A stretch of 64,000 bases of DNA from an uncultured Sphingomonadaceae bacterium. GTDB lineage: Bacteria > Pseudomonadota > Alphaproteobacteria > Sphingomonadales > Sphingomonadaceae. The stretch covers positions 1,317,375 to 1,381,374 of the forward strand of contig CANLQI010000001.1 in the NCBI GenBank assembly GCA_947493325.1. The letters run 5' to 3'. The position numbers and the translations under genes are program-made. Of the stretch, positions 38,297-47,725 are shown piece after piece (position 1 is the stretch's first letter; each line of letters opens with the position of its first letter). The notes below the pieces were generated by a model. That model saw only the letters and a program-made list of their open reading frames with translations, did not search any database and was not told the DNA's origin.

Positions 38297-38336
38297 TAAA
38301 AAGTGGATGAATCCAAAAAACCGGATTCACCCACTT
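38297..38336 (-). terminator. Rho-independent terminator of mscL
   Basis: A 14-bp stem with one mismatch (AAGTGGGTGAATCC / GGATTCATCCACTT on the minus strand) is followed by TTTTTATTC. It lies 28 bp past the mscL stop and immediately upstream of ssrA. Confidence 0.88.
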
Positions 38337-38363
38337 AATGATACTTTATAACTTTGATTTAAA

Positions 38364-38780
38364 TTATTTTTTCAGGTTATCACGGATTTCCGTAAGCAGA
38401 TCAATTTCGCTCGGGCCGGTATCTTCCTCTTCACGTTTGGCAATTATTTTGTTCGCCTGCCGCACTAGCAGGAAAATGATAAATGCGAGAATAAGAAAGT
38501 TGATGACAACGGTCAGAAACTGCCCCCAACCAATCATGGCAACGCCCGCCTCTTTCAATGCCGCATAGCCATTCGCCTGGCTCATGCCTTCCGGTACAGG
38601 TCCGATGATAGTGAAATAATTGGAAAAATCACCGCCGCCAAAAATCGCACCGACAATCGGCATGATAATGTCCTCGGTTAGCGAAGTTGTAATCGTCGCA
38701 AACGCGCCCGCAATGATAACGGCCACGGCGAGGTCAATCACATTCCCCTTGGCAATAAAATCCTTAAATTCCGAAAACAT
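38364..38780 (-). CDS. mscL: Large-conductance mechanosensitive channel MscL
   Basis: Emergency osmotic release channel, a pentamer in the inner membrane. 138 residues from ATG 38780 (GGGGGA upstream): N-terminal amphipathic FSEFKDFIAKGNVIDLAVAV, TM1 to about 45, a periplasmic loop, TM2 FLTVVINFLILAFIIFLLV and a charged cytoplasmic helix. An in-frame ATG at 38804 would add eight non-conserved residues. Confidence 0.96.
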   Translation of the reverse strand: MFSEFKDFIAKGNVIDLAVAVIIAGAFATITTSLTEDIIMPIVGAIFGGGDFSNYFTIIGPVPEGMSQANGYAALKEAGVAMIGWGQFLTVVINFLILAFIIFLLVRQANKIIAKREEEDTGPSEIDLLTEIRDNLKK

Positions 38781-38931
38781 GTCTTTCCCCCTTTTTGATT
38801 TCAACCGCGGCTTTTCGCGGGAAACCGCCTTTTTGTCGAGTAAAAAATGCTATTATTACAGATTGAAAAACCGGTGTGTTATCACTAGATTACACTTGAC
38901 CTTTATATTTTGGAGCGGAGGAATAGTTAAA

Positions 38932-39516
38932 ATGCGGATAGTTAAGTACCTGATGGTAGTGGGCGCAGCATTGTCATTATCGGCATGCGGTATCAACAGC
39001 GTGCCAACGGCAGAGGAAAACGCGAAAGCCAAATGGGCGGATGTCGAAAGCCAGTACCAGCGCCGGGCGGATTTGATTCCCAACCTTGTCGAAACGGTGA
39101 AAGGCTTTGCCGAACAGGAACAGGACACATTGACAGCAGTAGTTGAGGCGCGCGCAAAAGCGACTTCCATACAAGTCAATGCCGACGATTTGGGCGATGC
39201 ATCAAAAATGGCTGAATATGCCAATGCGCAGACTCAGTTGAGCTCTGGCCTTGGCCGCCTGCTCGCCAGTTTTGAAGCCTATCCGGATCTGAAATCCAAC
39301 CAGAACTTCCTGGCCCTGCAAAGCCAGCTGGAAGGTACCGAAAACCGTATTTCCGTGGCGCGCCGCGATTACAACGAAGCAGTGCGCGGATATAATACCA
39401 CGATCCGGACTTTCCCGGATATTATCGGTGCGAAGATCATCCATGGCGCAGAACCGATGGTACCGTTTGAAGCCACCAGCGAAGGCGCGGAAGAAGCGCC
39501 AACCGTTGAATTTTAA
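38932..39516 (+). CDS. LemA family protein
   Basis: 194 residues. Lipoprotein-type signal (lipobox LSAC, Cys near 20) then the LemA helical domain with WADVESQYQRRADLIPNLVE and NRISVARRDYNEAVRGYNT. LemA proteins are membrane-tethered coiled-coil proteins of unclear function, usually next to TPM-domain genes, as here. ATG 38932 has GGAGG upstream. Confidence 0.93.
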   Translation: MRIVKYLMVVGAALSLSACGINSVPTAEENAKAKWADVESQYQRRADLIPNLVETVKGFAEQEQDTLTAVVEARAKATSIQVNADDLGDASKMAEYANAQTQLSSGLGRLLASFEAYPDLKSNQNFLALQSQLEGTENRISVARRDYNEAVRGYNTTIRTFPDIIGAKIIHGAEPMVPFEATSEGAEEAPTVEF

Positions 39517-39642
39517 AAAACGACTGGCCAGCGCTGCATAGGGCGCTGGCCATATTTTCCGGTGCAGGCCAGTTGATTCCGGCAGGATAAATGCGCCGGC
39601 AACATTGCGCAAAAACAACCCTGAAAGTGGAGAAACACGCAC

Positions 39643-40434
39643 ATGATAAGGCACATAGCTATTTTTGTGGCGATGTTTTTCATAGTGTCTCCACTTCAGG
39701 CACAGACATTTCCGGAGCTGACAGGCCGCGTGGTGGACGAAGCAGGACTGCTTTCCGCGGGGCAGGAAGCCCAGCTGACACAGAAACTTGAAGCATTGGA
39801 AAACCAGTCGGGGCGGCAGCTCGTCGTAACCACTGTGCGCGATCTTCAGGGCTATCCGATCGAAGATTATGGCTATCAGCTGGGCCGCGCATGGGGCATT
39901 GGCAGCGCCGAACGCGATGACGGCACCATATTGCTGGTCGCGCCCAATGAACGCAAGGTGCGGATTGAGGTCGGTTACGGGCTGGAAGGCATTATGACCG
40001 ATGCATTGTCCAGCATCATTATCCAGAACAGTATTCTGCCAAACTTTCGCAGCGGTGACATGGCCGCGGGAATAATTGCCGGTGTTGATGCCATCAATAC
40101 GCAGCTCACCCTGCCCGAAGACGAAGCACGGGCCTATGCGGACTCTCTTGAGAAGCAGGAACGTTCCCGTAATGATGAAGGCAATTATGGCATGCTCATT
40201 TTCTGGCTCATCATCATATTTTTCTTCTTTGTCCTACCAGCCATTCGCTCGGCCGGCAAAGGCAAGAAATATCGCGGCGGTTCCGGCCCGATCATCATTT
40301 GGGGACCGGGCACGGGCTCCAGCTGGGGCGGCGGTTCTGGTGGCTCTTCCTGGGGCGGCGGCGGAGGTTTTGGCGGCGGTTTCGGGGGCGGAGGCGGCGG
40401 TTTTGGCGGCGGCGGCGCCTCGGGCGGCTGGTAA
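39643..40434 (+). CDS. TPM-domain protein with Gly-rich tail (YgcG-like)
   Basis: 263 residues: signal peptide (to about LQAQ), TPM domain (about 22-150, GRVVDEAGLLS and RKVRIEVGYGLEGIMTD), one transmembrane helix (LIFWLIIIFFFFVLPAI, about 182-200) and a Gly/Trp/Phe-rich C-terminus typical of this family. Some TPM domains are acid phosphatases or assist membrane-protein repair. Second gene of the lemA-TPM-TPM-NUDIX unit. Confidence 0.9.
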   Translation: MIRHIAIFVAMFFIVSPLQAQTFPELTGRVVDEAGLLSAGQEAQLTQKLEALENQSGRQLVVTTVRDLQGYPIEDYGYQLGRAWGIGSAERDDGTILLVAPNERKVRIEVGYGLEGIMTDALSSIIIQNSILPNFRSGDMAAGIIAGVDAINTQLTLPEDEARAYADSLEKQERSRNDEGNYGMLIFWLIIIFFFFVLPAIRSAGKGKKYRGGSGPIIIWGPGTGSSWGGGSGGSSWGGGGGFGGGFGGGGGGFGGGGASGGW

Positions 40435-40452
40435 ATGCGGGGACAAGCGAAA

Positions 40453-41136
40453 ATGACCAAAGCCATTAACATGAGCCTTGAGGACCACAGACGGGTCACA
40501 GCCGCCGTTGCAGAGGCCGAGCGCGGCACCGATGGCGAGATTGTCACCATCGTCACCGAACAGTCGGATCATTACAACGATATCGGCCTGCATATGGCGA
40601 TTGCCGCCATGTTCCTGTTCCTTTCCGCGCTGGCCATCTTTCCGCGCTTCTTCCGTGATATTGTCAATTTTCTGGCGGGCGGCTGGGAACATGATTTTAC
40701 CGTTGCTGAATATCTTTCGATGGTGCTGATTGTAAGCGCGATTCTGTTTCTGGCGGTGCGTTTCCTGTTCACCCTGCCCGCATTGCGGATGGCAGTCACG
40801 CCTGGTTCAGTCAAGGAAGAGCGCGTCAGATACAGGGCGATACAGTTTTTCAAAGTGGGTGCAGAACGCCGTACTCTGGGATTGACCGGTATCCTTATCT
40901 ACCTTTCGATCCGCGAACACCGTGCGGAAATTGTCGCCGATGAAGCCATCGCCACGCAAGTCGATCCCGAAGTATGGGGCGATGCCATGGCGGCGCTACT
41001 GGCCGAAGTAAAGGCAGGCAGGCCGGGTGATGGCATGGTCGCTGCCGTTGAAAAAGTCGGCGTTGTGCTCGCCGACTATTTCCCGAAAAGCGTGGACAAT
41101 ACCAATGAGCTGCCGGACCGGCTTATCGAGCTATGA
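40453..41136 (+). CDS. Second TPM-domain membrane protein
   Basis: 227 residues. The N-terminal part (HRRVTAAVAEAERGTDGEIVTIVT) begins a TPM-like fold, interrupted by two transmembrane helices (about 45-65 and 90-110), then TLGLTGILIYLSIREHRAEIVAD and a C-terminal helix. Pairing with the previous gene is typical. I use ATG 40453; ATG 40435, right after the upstream stop, is also open. Its stop overlaps the NUDIX start by 4 bp. Confidence 0.85.
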   Translation: MTKAINMSLEDHRRVTAAVAEAERGTDGEIVTIVTEQSDHYNDIGLHMAIAAMFLFLSALAIFPRFFRDIVNFLAGGWEHDFTVAEYLSMVLIVSAILFLAVRFLFTLPALRMAVTPGSVKEERVRYRAIQFFKVGAERRTLGLTGILIYLSIREHRAEIVADEAIATQVDPEVWGDAMAALLAEVKAGRPGDGMVAAVEKVGVVLADYFPKSVDNTNELPDRLIEL

Positions 41137-41675
41137 GCAATAGCGCTGACGGCGTGGAAACCCCGGACGCCCCGGAAACAATGTGGGAAGGCCGTTTCAT
41201 TACGGCCAAGCGCGAGGGCAAATGGGAATATGTCTCACGCAGCCGCGGTATCGGCGCAGCGGTTATCATCGCCATTGACGACGGGCACATCCTGTTGGTC
41301 GAACAGTACCGCGTCCCGATTGGCAAAAACTGCATAGAGCTTCCCGCTGGCCTGATCGGTGATGAAACCGCTGGCGAAGACCCTGCGGTAGCCGCGATCC
41401 GTGAGTTGGAGGAAGAAACCGGCTACCTGGCGGAGCGCATGGAGGATCTGGGCGAATATTACAGCTCGCCCGGCATGGTGTCCGAAAGTTTCCGATTGAT
41501 GAAGGCGCATGGCCTGACCAAAACCGGCGAAGGCGGCGGCGTGGAAGGCGAAGACATTACCGTGCACCGTGTCGCGCTGGATAAGGTGGAAACATTTGCC
41601 GCATCAAAACGCGCTGCCGGATGCGGCATTGATGTGAAAATGCTGCTTTTGCTGGCAGGCGGTTTTTTGGATTAA
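41133..41675 (+). CDS. NUDIX hydrolase, ADP-ribose pyrophosphatase-like
   Basis: 180 residues. The full NUDIX box is present: G at the start of GDETAGE, then REL followed by EEETGY, the GX5EX7REUXEEXGU pattern. VEQYRVPIGKNCIELPAGLI before it is the usual ADP-ribose pyrophosphatase lead-in. Probably cleaves ADP-ribose or a related nucleotide sugar. Last gene of the lemA/TPM unit. Confidence 0.88.
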   Translation: MSNSADGVETPDAPETMWEGRFITAKREGKWEYVSRSRGIGAAVIIAIDDGHILLVEQYRVPIGKNCIELPAGLIGDETAGEDPAVAAIRELEEETGYLAERMEDLGEYYSSPGMVSESFRLMKAHGLTKTGEGGGVEGEDITVHRVALDKVETFAASKRAAGCGIDVKMLLLLAGGFLD

Positions 41676-41696
41676 ATTACCGCCGTGCACCGTTCC

Positions 41697-41828
41697 CGTC
41701 ATTCCCGCGAAAGCGGGAATCCAACTCCTGACCTTTCACTTATCTGAAACAGCAGGAGTCGGACCCCGGATCAAGTCCGGGATGACGAAATTTCTATATT
41801 CGAAATATTTTGGTAACCTGCTTGAGCG
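41697..41828. repeat. Inverted, decayed copy of the element at 37491-37664
   Basis: Its reverse complement matches the other copy from the segment CGCTCAAGCAGG, through CCCGGACTTGATCCGGG and GTCAGGAG, to the hairpin ATTCCCGCTTTCGCGGGAAT. The matching left end keeps a degraded terminal repeat (GATTATGCC versus GACTATACC), while the other end has lost it. It fills most of the 239-bp gap between the NUDIX gene and the NDUFS4 gene. Confidence 0.82.
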
Positions 41829-41858
41829 GCATAATCATCAAACAAGTTCAGGGAATAG

Positions 41859-41878
41859 ATTCCCGCCTGCGCGGGAAT
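41859..41878. repeat. Short palindrome of the same dispersed family
   Basis: ATTCCCGC / GCGGGAAT, an 8-bp perfect stem with a 4-nt loop, followed by GAC, the core of the dispersed hairpin family. It lies 36 bp past the 3' end of the NDUFS4 gene and could help to end that transcript. Confidence 0.65.
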
Positions 41879-41914
41879 GACAAATGTTAGATATGGCTTT
41901 ATTCTCGGGGGAAT

Positions 41915-42193
41915 TTACTGAAAATTATCCGCGTAAGCCTGTAATTTCAACTTGCGCGCAGGCGTTTCGACGACATGCGCTGCAATGCCATATTTTTCCG
42001 CATATGCCAGCGCCGCTTCCTTGCTCGGGAATTTCAACGTGAGCTGCTGCATCGTATCGCCCGATCCTGCCCAACCCATTAGCGGGTCAGGGCGCTTTGC
42101 TTCACTCGGTTCAAATTGCAGCACCCAGCGGTCCGTCAATGCGCGGCCGGATTGCATGGCGTTTTTCGGGCTTTGATAAATACGTGCGGGCAT
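41915..42193 (-). CDS. NDUFS4-like complex I accessory subunit
   Basis: 92 residues: ARIYQSPKNAMQSGRA, WVLQFEPSEAKRPDPLMGW and GSGDTMQQLTLKFPSKEAALAYAEKYG, the conserved region of the 18-kDa respiratory complex I subunit (ETC_C1_NDUFS4). It probably joins the peripheral arm of NADH:quinone oxidoreductase, whose other genes are elsewhere. AGGAAAC precedes the ATG. Confidence 0.92.
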   Translation of the reverse strand: MPARIYQSPKNAMQSGRALTDRWVLQFEPSEAKRPDPLMGWAGSGDTMQQLTLKFPSKEAALAYAEKYGIAAHVVETPARKLKLQAYADNFQ

Positions 42194-42264
42194 GTTGTTT
42201 CCTATGGGCCTGTTACTGTTTCCAATGCAGCAAATGATGCCATCTGGTCAAGCGCAACCTGCGC

Positions 42265-44718
42265 TCATTTCCCGCGCGCCTGTGCTTTTTTCGTTTTAAG
42301 ATTGGCCGCCGCCTCAACCGGGTTATCAGGCCAGTTATGCTTGGGATAGCGTCCGCGCATATCACGCGCGACATCGGCCCAGCTGCCGTTCCAAAATGCC
42401 GGCAAATCACGCGTCATCTGTACCGGACGGCCCGCCGGCGATGTCAAACTAAGCACAAGCGGGATGCGCTCGCTGCCCACCACCGGATGTTCGGACAGCC
42501 CGTAAAGCGCCTGTACGCGCAGCGTTACGGTGGGTCCGGCCTCGGCCGCATAATCGATGTCATGCGTGGTTCCGGCGGCAGATGTAAATTTCTCCGGCGC
42601 ATATTTGGCAAGCTGCTGCTGGCGGTCCCAGCCGATCCGGCCCACCAATGCCTGATGCAAGTCACCGCCCGCAACCGCAGCAAGCGACGTCCGCCGTTGC
42701 AGCAACGGATACAGCCAGCTTTCCAGATCCTGCATCAGGGCCGCGTCGGACAGCTCCTCAATCCCTGCAAAACCCGCACGTATGCGAAGCGACATGGCAG
42801 CTTTGCTCCATGGCAGCACATCCAAACCCGCTTTGCGAACATGGTCCAATATTACGGCGGCAATCACATCGGTATCGGGTGCATTGTCTGCACTTTTCTT
42901 AAGGCGTATCTGCCCCAGCCGCGTTTCGGTTACCACTTCGGCGCGGTCGCGTTTCGGGTCATAGCTGGCGCGGGATTCGCGTGTGATCATATCCGCAAAA
43001 TGTGCCTCTATTTCCGGCAGTGTCAGCGCAGCAGCCGAAACTATCCGCGCATTCGATGCTGCGCCCTGCACTCCACCCACCGCAAGCCATGGCTGCGCAG
43101 CAAGCGATGATGCGGCATCCAGCCGAAATCCGCGTCCCCCGGTACTTTGCCATTGTGTGCCATCCGCGCCCCGGCGGCGGCATATCCGGTTGGGATAAGC
43201 GTGCGCGAGCAGTGCGCCCACCGTAATATCCGTGTCGGCAGGACTTGGGGTCAACGCCTGCGCCTGTTTGGCCCAACGGCCCGCCATACGCATTGCCGCC
43301 TTGGCGCGCATGCCTTTTTCACGCTTCCACCGGCCTAGACGCTGTTCGAGATCTTCGCTGCGCCCGCCAAGGCCGCGTTCCTGCAACAGCACCGCAATAT
43401 GCGCTGCGGTTTCCGCGGCTCCATGTTCTGCACCGCGCAGCAGCATATGTGCGAGATTGGGCGGCAGCGGTAACTCGATCAATCGCCTGCCATGCGGCGT
43501 AATATTCCCGCTTTCGTCAATGGCATTTAGCGATAGTAACTGCGACCGCGCTGCTGCCAGCCCTGCCCCGGGCGGCGGGTCGATCCAGCGTAATTGTTCC
43601 GGCTGTGCCTCACCCCACGCCGCACTTTGCAGCAACAGCGGCGCAAGATCGCTTTCCAGTATTTCCGGCGGATCAAAGGGCGGCATGCCTTTCGTGGCGG
43701 CCTCTTCCCATAACCGGTAAGCCACGCCCGGCCCCTGACGCGCAGCGCGCCCTGCCCGCTGTGTAATGGCCGCCTGACTGGCGCGCTCAGTCACCAGCCG
43801 CGTGACGCCCGCCGCACGGTCAAAACGCGCACGGCGGGCCATACCGCCATCGACAACCACACGCACGCCATCGATGGTCAGGCTGGTTTCGGCAATGCTC
43901 GTCGCGAGGATAATCTTGCGCCGCCCCTGCGCATCGGGCCGGATCGCGGCGCGCTGATCGGCTGCCTCCATCGCGCCATAGAGTTTATGCAGCGCAATTT
44001 CCTGCGGCAGTGAAGTAAGACTGTCCGCAGCGCGTTCAATTTCATAAACGCCGGGCAAGAAAGCAAGAATATCGCCCTGCTCCTCCTGCAACGCTGTACG
44101 CACTGCGCCCGCGATCGCAGTAAGTAAAGGCGTATCTCCGCCCCTGCTGATATAACGATGTTCAAGCGGATAACTGCGCCCCCTGCTCTCAATTAACGGG
44201 GCCTCACCCATTAAACTGGCATAGCGCGCGCCATCCAATGTAGCCGACATGGCCACTATGCGCAGGTCAGGCCGAAATGCGGCCTGTGCCTCCAATGCGA
44301 GAGCCAGGCCGAAGTCGCTGTTCAGGCTGCGCTCGTGGATTTCGTCAAACAGCACGGCGGAAATGCCGGAAAGTTCGGGGTCATCCTGAATGCGGTTAAG
44401 AAATATGCCTTCAGTCACGACCAATATGCGGGTATGTGCGGATTGGCGCGTATCCATGCGGGTGGCATAACCGATGGTCTCGCCAACTTTCTCACCCGCC
44501 ATTTCCGCCATACGCTCAGCCGCAGCGCGTGCCGCCAGACGGCGCGGAGACAGAAGCAATATCTGTCCCGTGCACCAAGCCGCATCCAGCAAGCCGGGCG
44601 CTGTAGCGGTTGTCTTACCCGCACCGGGCGGCGCTATCAGCACCGCATTGGAATTATGGGTGAGAGCGTCCACGAACTGCGGAAGCACTTCATAAATGGG
44701 AAGATCGGGTTTGGACAT
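42265..44718 (-). CDS. hrpB: ATP-dependent helicase HrpB
   Basis: DEAH-box helicase, 817 residues from ATG 44718. Motif I APPGAGKTT, motif II DEIHER, motif III MSATLD, motif VI ITQRAGRAAR, then the HrpB-specific C-terminal domain containing PVQMTRDLPAFWNGSWADV. The cellular role of HrpB is poorly defined (RNA metabolism). A repeat remnant (GCGAAAGCGGGAATCCA, 44749-44765) lies just upstream of the start. Confidence 0.95.
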   Translation of the reverse strand: MSKPDLPIYEVLPQFVDALTHNSNAVLIAPPGAGKTTATAPGLLDAAWCTGQILLLSPRRLAARAAAERMAEMAGEKVGETIGYATRMDTRQSAHTRILVVTEGIFLNRIQDDPELSGISAVLFDEIHERSLNSDFGLALALEAQAAFRPDLRIVAMSATLDGARYASLMGEAPLIESRGRSYPLEHRYISRGGDTPLLTAIAGAVRTALQEEQGDILAFLPGVYEIERAADSLTSLPQEIALHKLYGAMEAADQRAAIRPDAQGRRKIILATSIAETSLTIDGVRVVVDGGMARRARFDRAAGVTRLVTERASQAAITQRAGRAARQGPGVAYRLWEEAATKGMPPFDPPEILESDLAPLLLQSAAWGEAQPEQLRWIDPPPGAGLAAARSQLLSLNAIDESGNITPHGRRLIELPLPPNLAHMLLRGAEHGAAETAAHIAVLLQERGLGGRSEDLEQRLGRWKREKGMRAKAAMRMAGRWAKQAQALTPSPADTDITVGALLAHAYPNRICRRRGADGTQWQSTGGRGFRLDAASSLAAQPWLAVGGVQGAASNARIVSAAALTLPEIEAHFADMITRESRASYDPKRDRAEVVTETRLGQIRLKKSADNAPDTDVIAAVILDHVRKAGLDVLPWSKAAMSLRIRAGFAGIEELSDAALMQDLESWLYPLLQRRTSLAAVAGGDLHQALVGRIGWDRQQQLAKYAPEKFTSAAGTTHDIDYAAEAGPTVTLRVQALYGLSEHPVVGSERIPLVLSLTSPAGRPVQMTRDLPAFWNGSWADVARDMRGRYPKHNWPDNPVEAAANLKTKKAQARGK

Positions 44719-44833
44719 CAGCTGCCTTCTAACCCTATCACCGCGGCTGCGAAAGCGGGAATCCAATGCCCGCCTGTGCTGTCATGCAATGGGTGAAGGA
44801 TGGGATATTGGATCAGGCGCTAAAAGCAGCGGG

Positions 44834-45847
44834 CTAGAATGCCCGCGATATCGCGAACTCGACAGTTTCAATCAGTGCCGATTTCGCTTTGCCCGCTCCA
44901 AAACCGGCAATGGCATCAATCGCGCGCTGGCCGTAATGGCGCGCCCGCTCAATTGTTTCATCAATTGTGCCATGCTGGCGCATGAGCTGCGTCGCATAAG
45001 CCAGGTCTTCATCCGAGGTGCGGTGGCCGACAATCGCATCCTGCCAGAATTTACGCTCTTCCTCGTTGCCCCGCGCATAGGCGATGATAACGGGCAGAGT
45101 AACTTTACCGTCGCGGAAATCGTCGCCCACATCCTTGCCCATTGTCGCCTCGTCCGACACATAATCAATCGCATCATCGACAAGCTGAAACGCAATCCCC
45201 AGATTGCGGCCATAGGCATCCAGTGCCAATTCATCTTCTTCATCACGCTCCGCCACAACGGCGGAAATGCGGCAGGCAGCGGCAAATAGAGCAGCTGTTT
45301 TTGAACCGATAATATCCAGATAATGGTCTTCGCTGGTATCGATCCGGCGCTGCGCGGTAAGCTGATCGACTTCACCTTCGGCGATCACAGCCGATGCCCC
45401 GGAAAGGATTTTAAGTACCTTCAGCGAGCCATCCTCGACCATCAGTTCAAACGAACGCGAAAACAGGAAATCACCCACCAGCACGGTCGCGGGATTGCCG
45501 AATACCAGATTCGCCGTTTTCTTACCGCGGCGCAGATCGGATCCATCCACGACATCATCATGCAGCAATGTTGCAGTATGGATAAACTCCACTGCCGCCG
45601 CCAGTTTGTGATGCCGGGTACCAGGATAATCGAGCAGTTTTGCGCAAGCCAGCGTCAGCATGGGCCGCATCCGTTTGCCGCCGCCTGCAATCAGGTGTCC
45701 GGCAAGTTCGGGGATCAGCGGAATGTCCGACTGCATACGGTCCAATATGACGCTGTTGACGGCATTCATGTCCGTAGCAACCAGACCCATGATCGGGTCA
45801 AGCGAGGGCGGCCCATCACGGCCGATATGATGTACTGTCGCGCTCAT
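44834..45847 (-). CDS. ispB: Polyprenyl diphosphate synthase
   Basis: Builds the ubiquinone side chain from FPP and IPP. 337 residues from ATG 45847. First aspartate-rich motif LLHDDVVDGSDLRRG, GGGKRMRP substrate site and second motif FQLVDDAIDY. Chain length (probably C40 to C50) cannot be read from sequence. Divergent from the chorismate mutase gene. Confidence 0.93.
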   Translation of the reverse strand: MSATVHHIGRDGPPSLDPIMGLVATDMNAVNSVILDRMQSDIPLIPELAGHLIAGGGKRMRPMLTLACAKLLDYPGTRHHKLAAAVEFIHTATLLHDDVVDGSDLRRGKKTANLVFGNPATVLVGDFLFSRSFELMVEDGSLKVLKILSGASAVIAEGEVDQLTAQRRIDTSEDHYLDIIGSKTAALFAAACRISAVVAERDEEDELALDAYGRNLGIAFQLVDDAIDYVSDEATMGKDVGDDFRDGKVTLPVIIAYARGNEEERKFWQDAIVGHRTSDEDLAYATQLMRQHGTIDETIERARHYGQRAIDAIAGFGAGKAKSALIETVEFAISRAF

Positions 45848-45941
45848 AGCTTTCGCATGTGGCAAGACATGAGCGCGATGGCAAGTGCAAAGCGCGCAGA
45901 AAACGGTTTGATGTTGCGCAACTTATGATAAGTTGAAGCTT

Positions 45942-46229
45942 ATGGACACTGACACACAGCTCGCCACATTCCGCCAAAGCATCGACAATATCGATGCCGC
46001 GCTTGTTTTCATGCTGGCCGAACGCTTTCGCATCACGAAAGCAGTGGGCGAATATAAAGCAAAGACACAATTGCCGCCCGCCGATCCACAGCGTGAGGAA
46101 AAACAGATCGCGCGGCTCAAGTCACTGGCCGAAGAAGCCAGTCTTGACCCCGAATTTTCAGAGAAATTCCTGCGTTTCATCATTGATGAAGTCATCCGCC
46201 ATCATGAGCAGATAAGAGACAACGGGTAA
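45942..46229 (+). CDS. Chorismate mutase (AroQ type)
   Basis: 95-residue all-helical enzyme converting chorismate to prephenate. RQSIDNIDAALVFMLAERFRITKAVGEYK contains the AroQ Arg, Lys and Asp pattern, with FLRFIIDEVIRHHEQ in helix 3. ATG 45942; the TTG at 45933 is less likely. A single-domain mutase, convergent with the histidine kinase gene. Confidence 0.9.
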   Translation: MDTDTQLATFRQSIDNIDAALVFMLAERFRITKAVGEYKAKTQLPPADPQREEKQIARLKSLAEEASLDPEFSEKFLRFIIDEVIRHHEQIRDNG

Positions 46230-46258
46230 GTGGTTTCAAATAGGCCGCTAGTAAGCTT

Positions 46259-47698
46259 CTATATTTCCATCTCTTCCGGTACGCGCGGCAATTGCAATCG
46301 TACCAGCAGTCCGCCCAGATCTTCGCTTTCATCGAGTGATACGCCGCCGTCATAAATCTCCGCGACATCGCGTACAATAGCGAGGCCAAGCCCCGTTCCG
46401 GGTTTTCCGGTATCAAGCCGTGCTCCGCGTGCAAAAATACGCTGGCGTTCTTCTTCGGGAATACCCCGGCCATCGTCTTCGACCCAGATTTCAACCATTT
46501 TCGGTTCTTCCCCGCCTGTCTTCTCAGCGGCATCAACGGTCACGAATACGCTGCCGCCGCCATATTTCGCGGCATTTTCGATCAGATTGCCAAGCATTTC
46601 ATCCAGATCCTGGCGCTCCGCAGCCACACGGGCTTTTTTATTTCCGTCCAGATCAAAACGCACATGCGGATACAGCTGTGTCACCGCGCGTTCCACGGCT
46701 TCCACGCTTTCCCATACGCTGGCAACACTTAATGCCTGCCCCCGCCTGCCAACGGCGCGGGCACGTGCCAGATGGTGATCAACCTGCCGCCGCATAACGG
46801 CAGCTTCGCGGATTACGGTGTCGGAAAGATCATCTGCCTTGGCCGTCGCCGCATTCATGACAACGGTTAGAGGTGTTTTAAGCGCATGGGCCAGATTACC
46901 CGCATGGCGCCGCGCTTCTTCGGCCTGTTTTTCATTATGTGCGAGCAGTGCGTTCAGTTCATCGACCATCGGCATCACTTCAAGCGGTAGCGTTTCGGTG
47001 ACCCGGTTCTGACGTCCCGTCCGCATCTGCACAATCGCCTGGCGCACACGGCGCAGCGGCCACAGCCCATAGAGAGTTTGCAGCGCGGCCAGAACAATCA
47101 ACCCAAGTGCCAATAATGCAAAGCTTTTTGTAAGGGTAGAACGCAGCTGCGAAAGCTGTTTATCAAGCTCGGCGCGGTCTTGCGCAACCATCACCCACCA
47201 GCGTGTGTCCGATCCTGGCAGAAATACCGCGCGTTCAATAATACGCAATTCCTCACCTTCAAACTGATCGGAATCATAGATATGCGGTTCGGTATCCTGA
47301 TGGTTTTCCGGAAATTTAAGGGCACGGTCCCATAGCGAGCGTGACGGAAAATCTTCGTGTCCTTCTCCGCTGATCTGCCAATAGAACCCGCTGTTGGGCT
47401 CCAGAAAGCGCTGGTCACCCAGTGGACGATTGAAAAATACTTCACCATCAGGCCCAATTTCGGCCGAAGCTACCATTGCCGTTTGTACGTATTCAAGCTG
47501 TTCATCGAAATTATTCGTGATAATTGAGCTTAAAGTGCGATCCAGTGCAATACCGCCGCCAAGCAGCAACACCGAAATCCAGACTGTGGCGATCAATATC
47601 ATGCGGCGGCTGAGTGACCCGGAATGAACCGGACCCGCTGCAGCTTCGTCGCTTACAATATCAGCGGCAGAATCACTGCCAACCTGCGCATCGGTCAT
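46259..47698 (-). CDS. PhoQ-like sensor histidine kinase
   Basis: 479 residues. TM1 at about 31-53, a periplasmic sensor of about 120 residues, TM2 at about 187-207, HAMP linker, H-box GNLAHALKTPLTVVMNA (the AHALKTPL form typical of PhoQ-like kinases), N-box NLIENAAKYG and G-boxes DDGRGIP and GTGLGLAIVRDV. The signal is unknown. It lies 27 bp downstream of its response regulator. Confidence 0.9.
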   Translation of the reverse strand: MTDAQVGSDSAADIVSDEAAAGPVHSGSLSRRMILIATVWISVLLLGGGIALDRTLSSIITNNFDEQLEYVQTAMVASAEIGPDGEVFFNRPLGDQRFLEPNSGFYWQISGEGHEDFPSRSLWDRALKFPENHQDTEPHIYDSDQFEGEELRIIERAVFLPGSDTRWWVMVAQDRAELDKQLSQLRSTLTKSFALLALGLIVLAALQTLYGLWPLRRVRQAIVQMRTGRQNRVTETLPLEVMPMVDELNALLAHNEKQAEEARRHAGNLAHALKTPLTVVMNAATAKADDLSDTVIREAAVMRRQVDHHLARARAVGRRGQALSVASVWESVEAVERAVTQLYPHVRFDLDGNKKARVAAERQDLDEMLGNLIENAAKYGGGSVFVTVDAAEKTGGEEPKMVEIWVEDDGRGIPEEERQRIFARGARLDTGKPGTGLGLAIVRDVAEIYDGGVSLDESEDLGGLLVRLQLPRVPEEMEI

Positions 47699-47725
47699 GA
47701 CTATATGCCGTGACGCGGATATGGT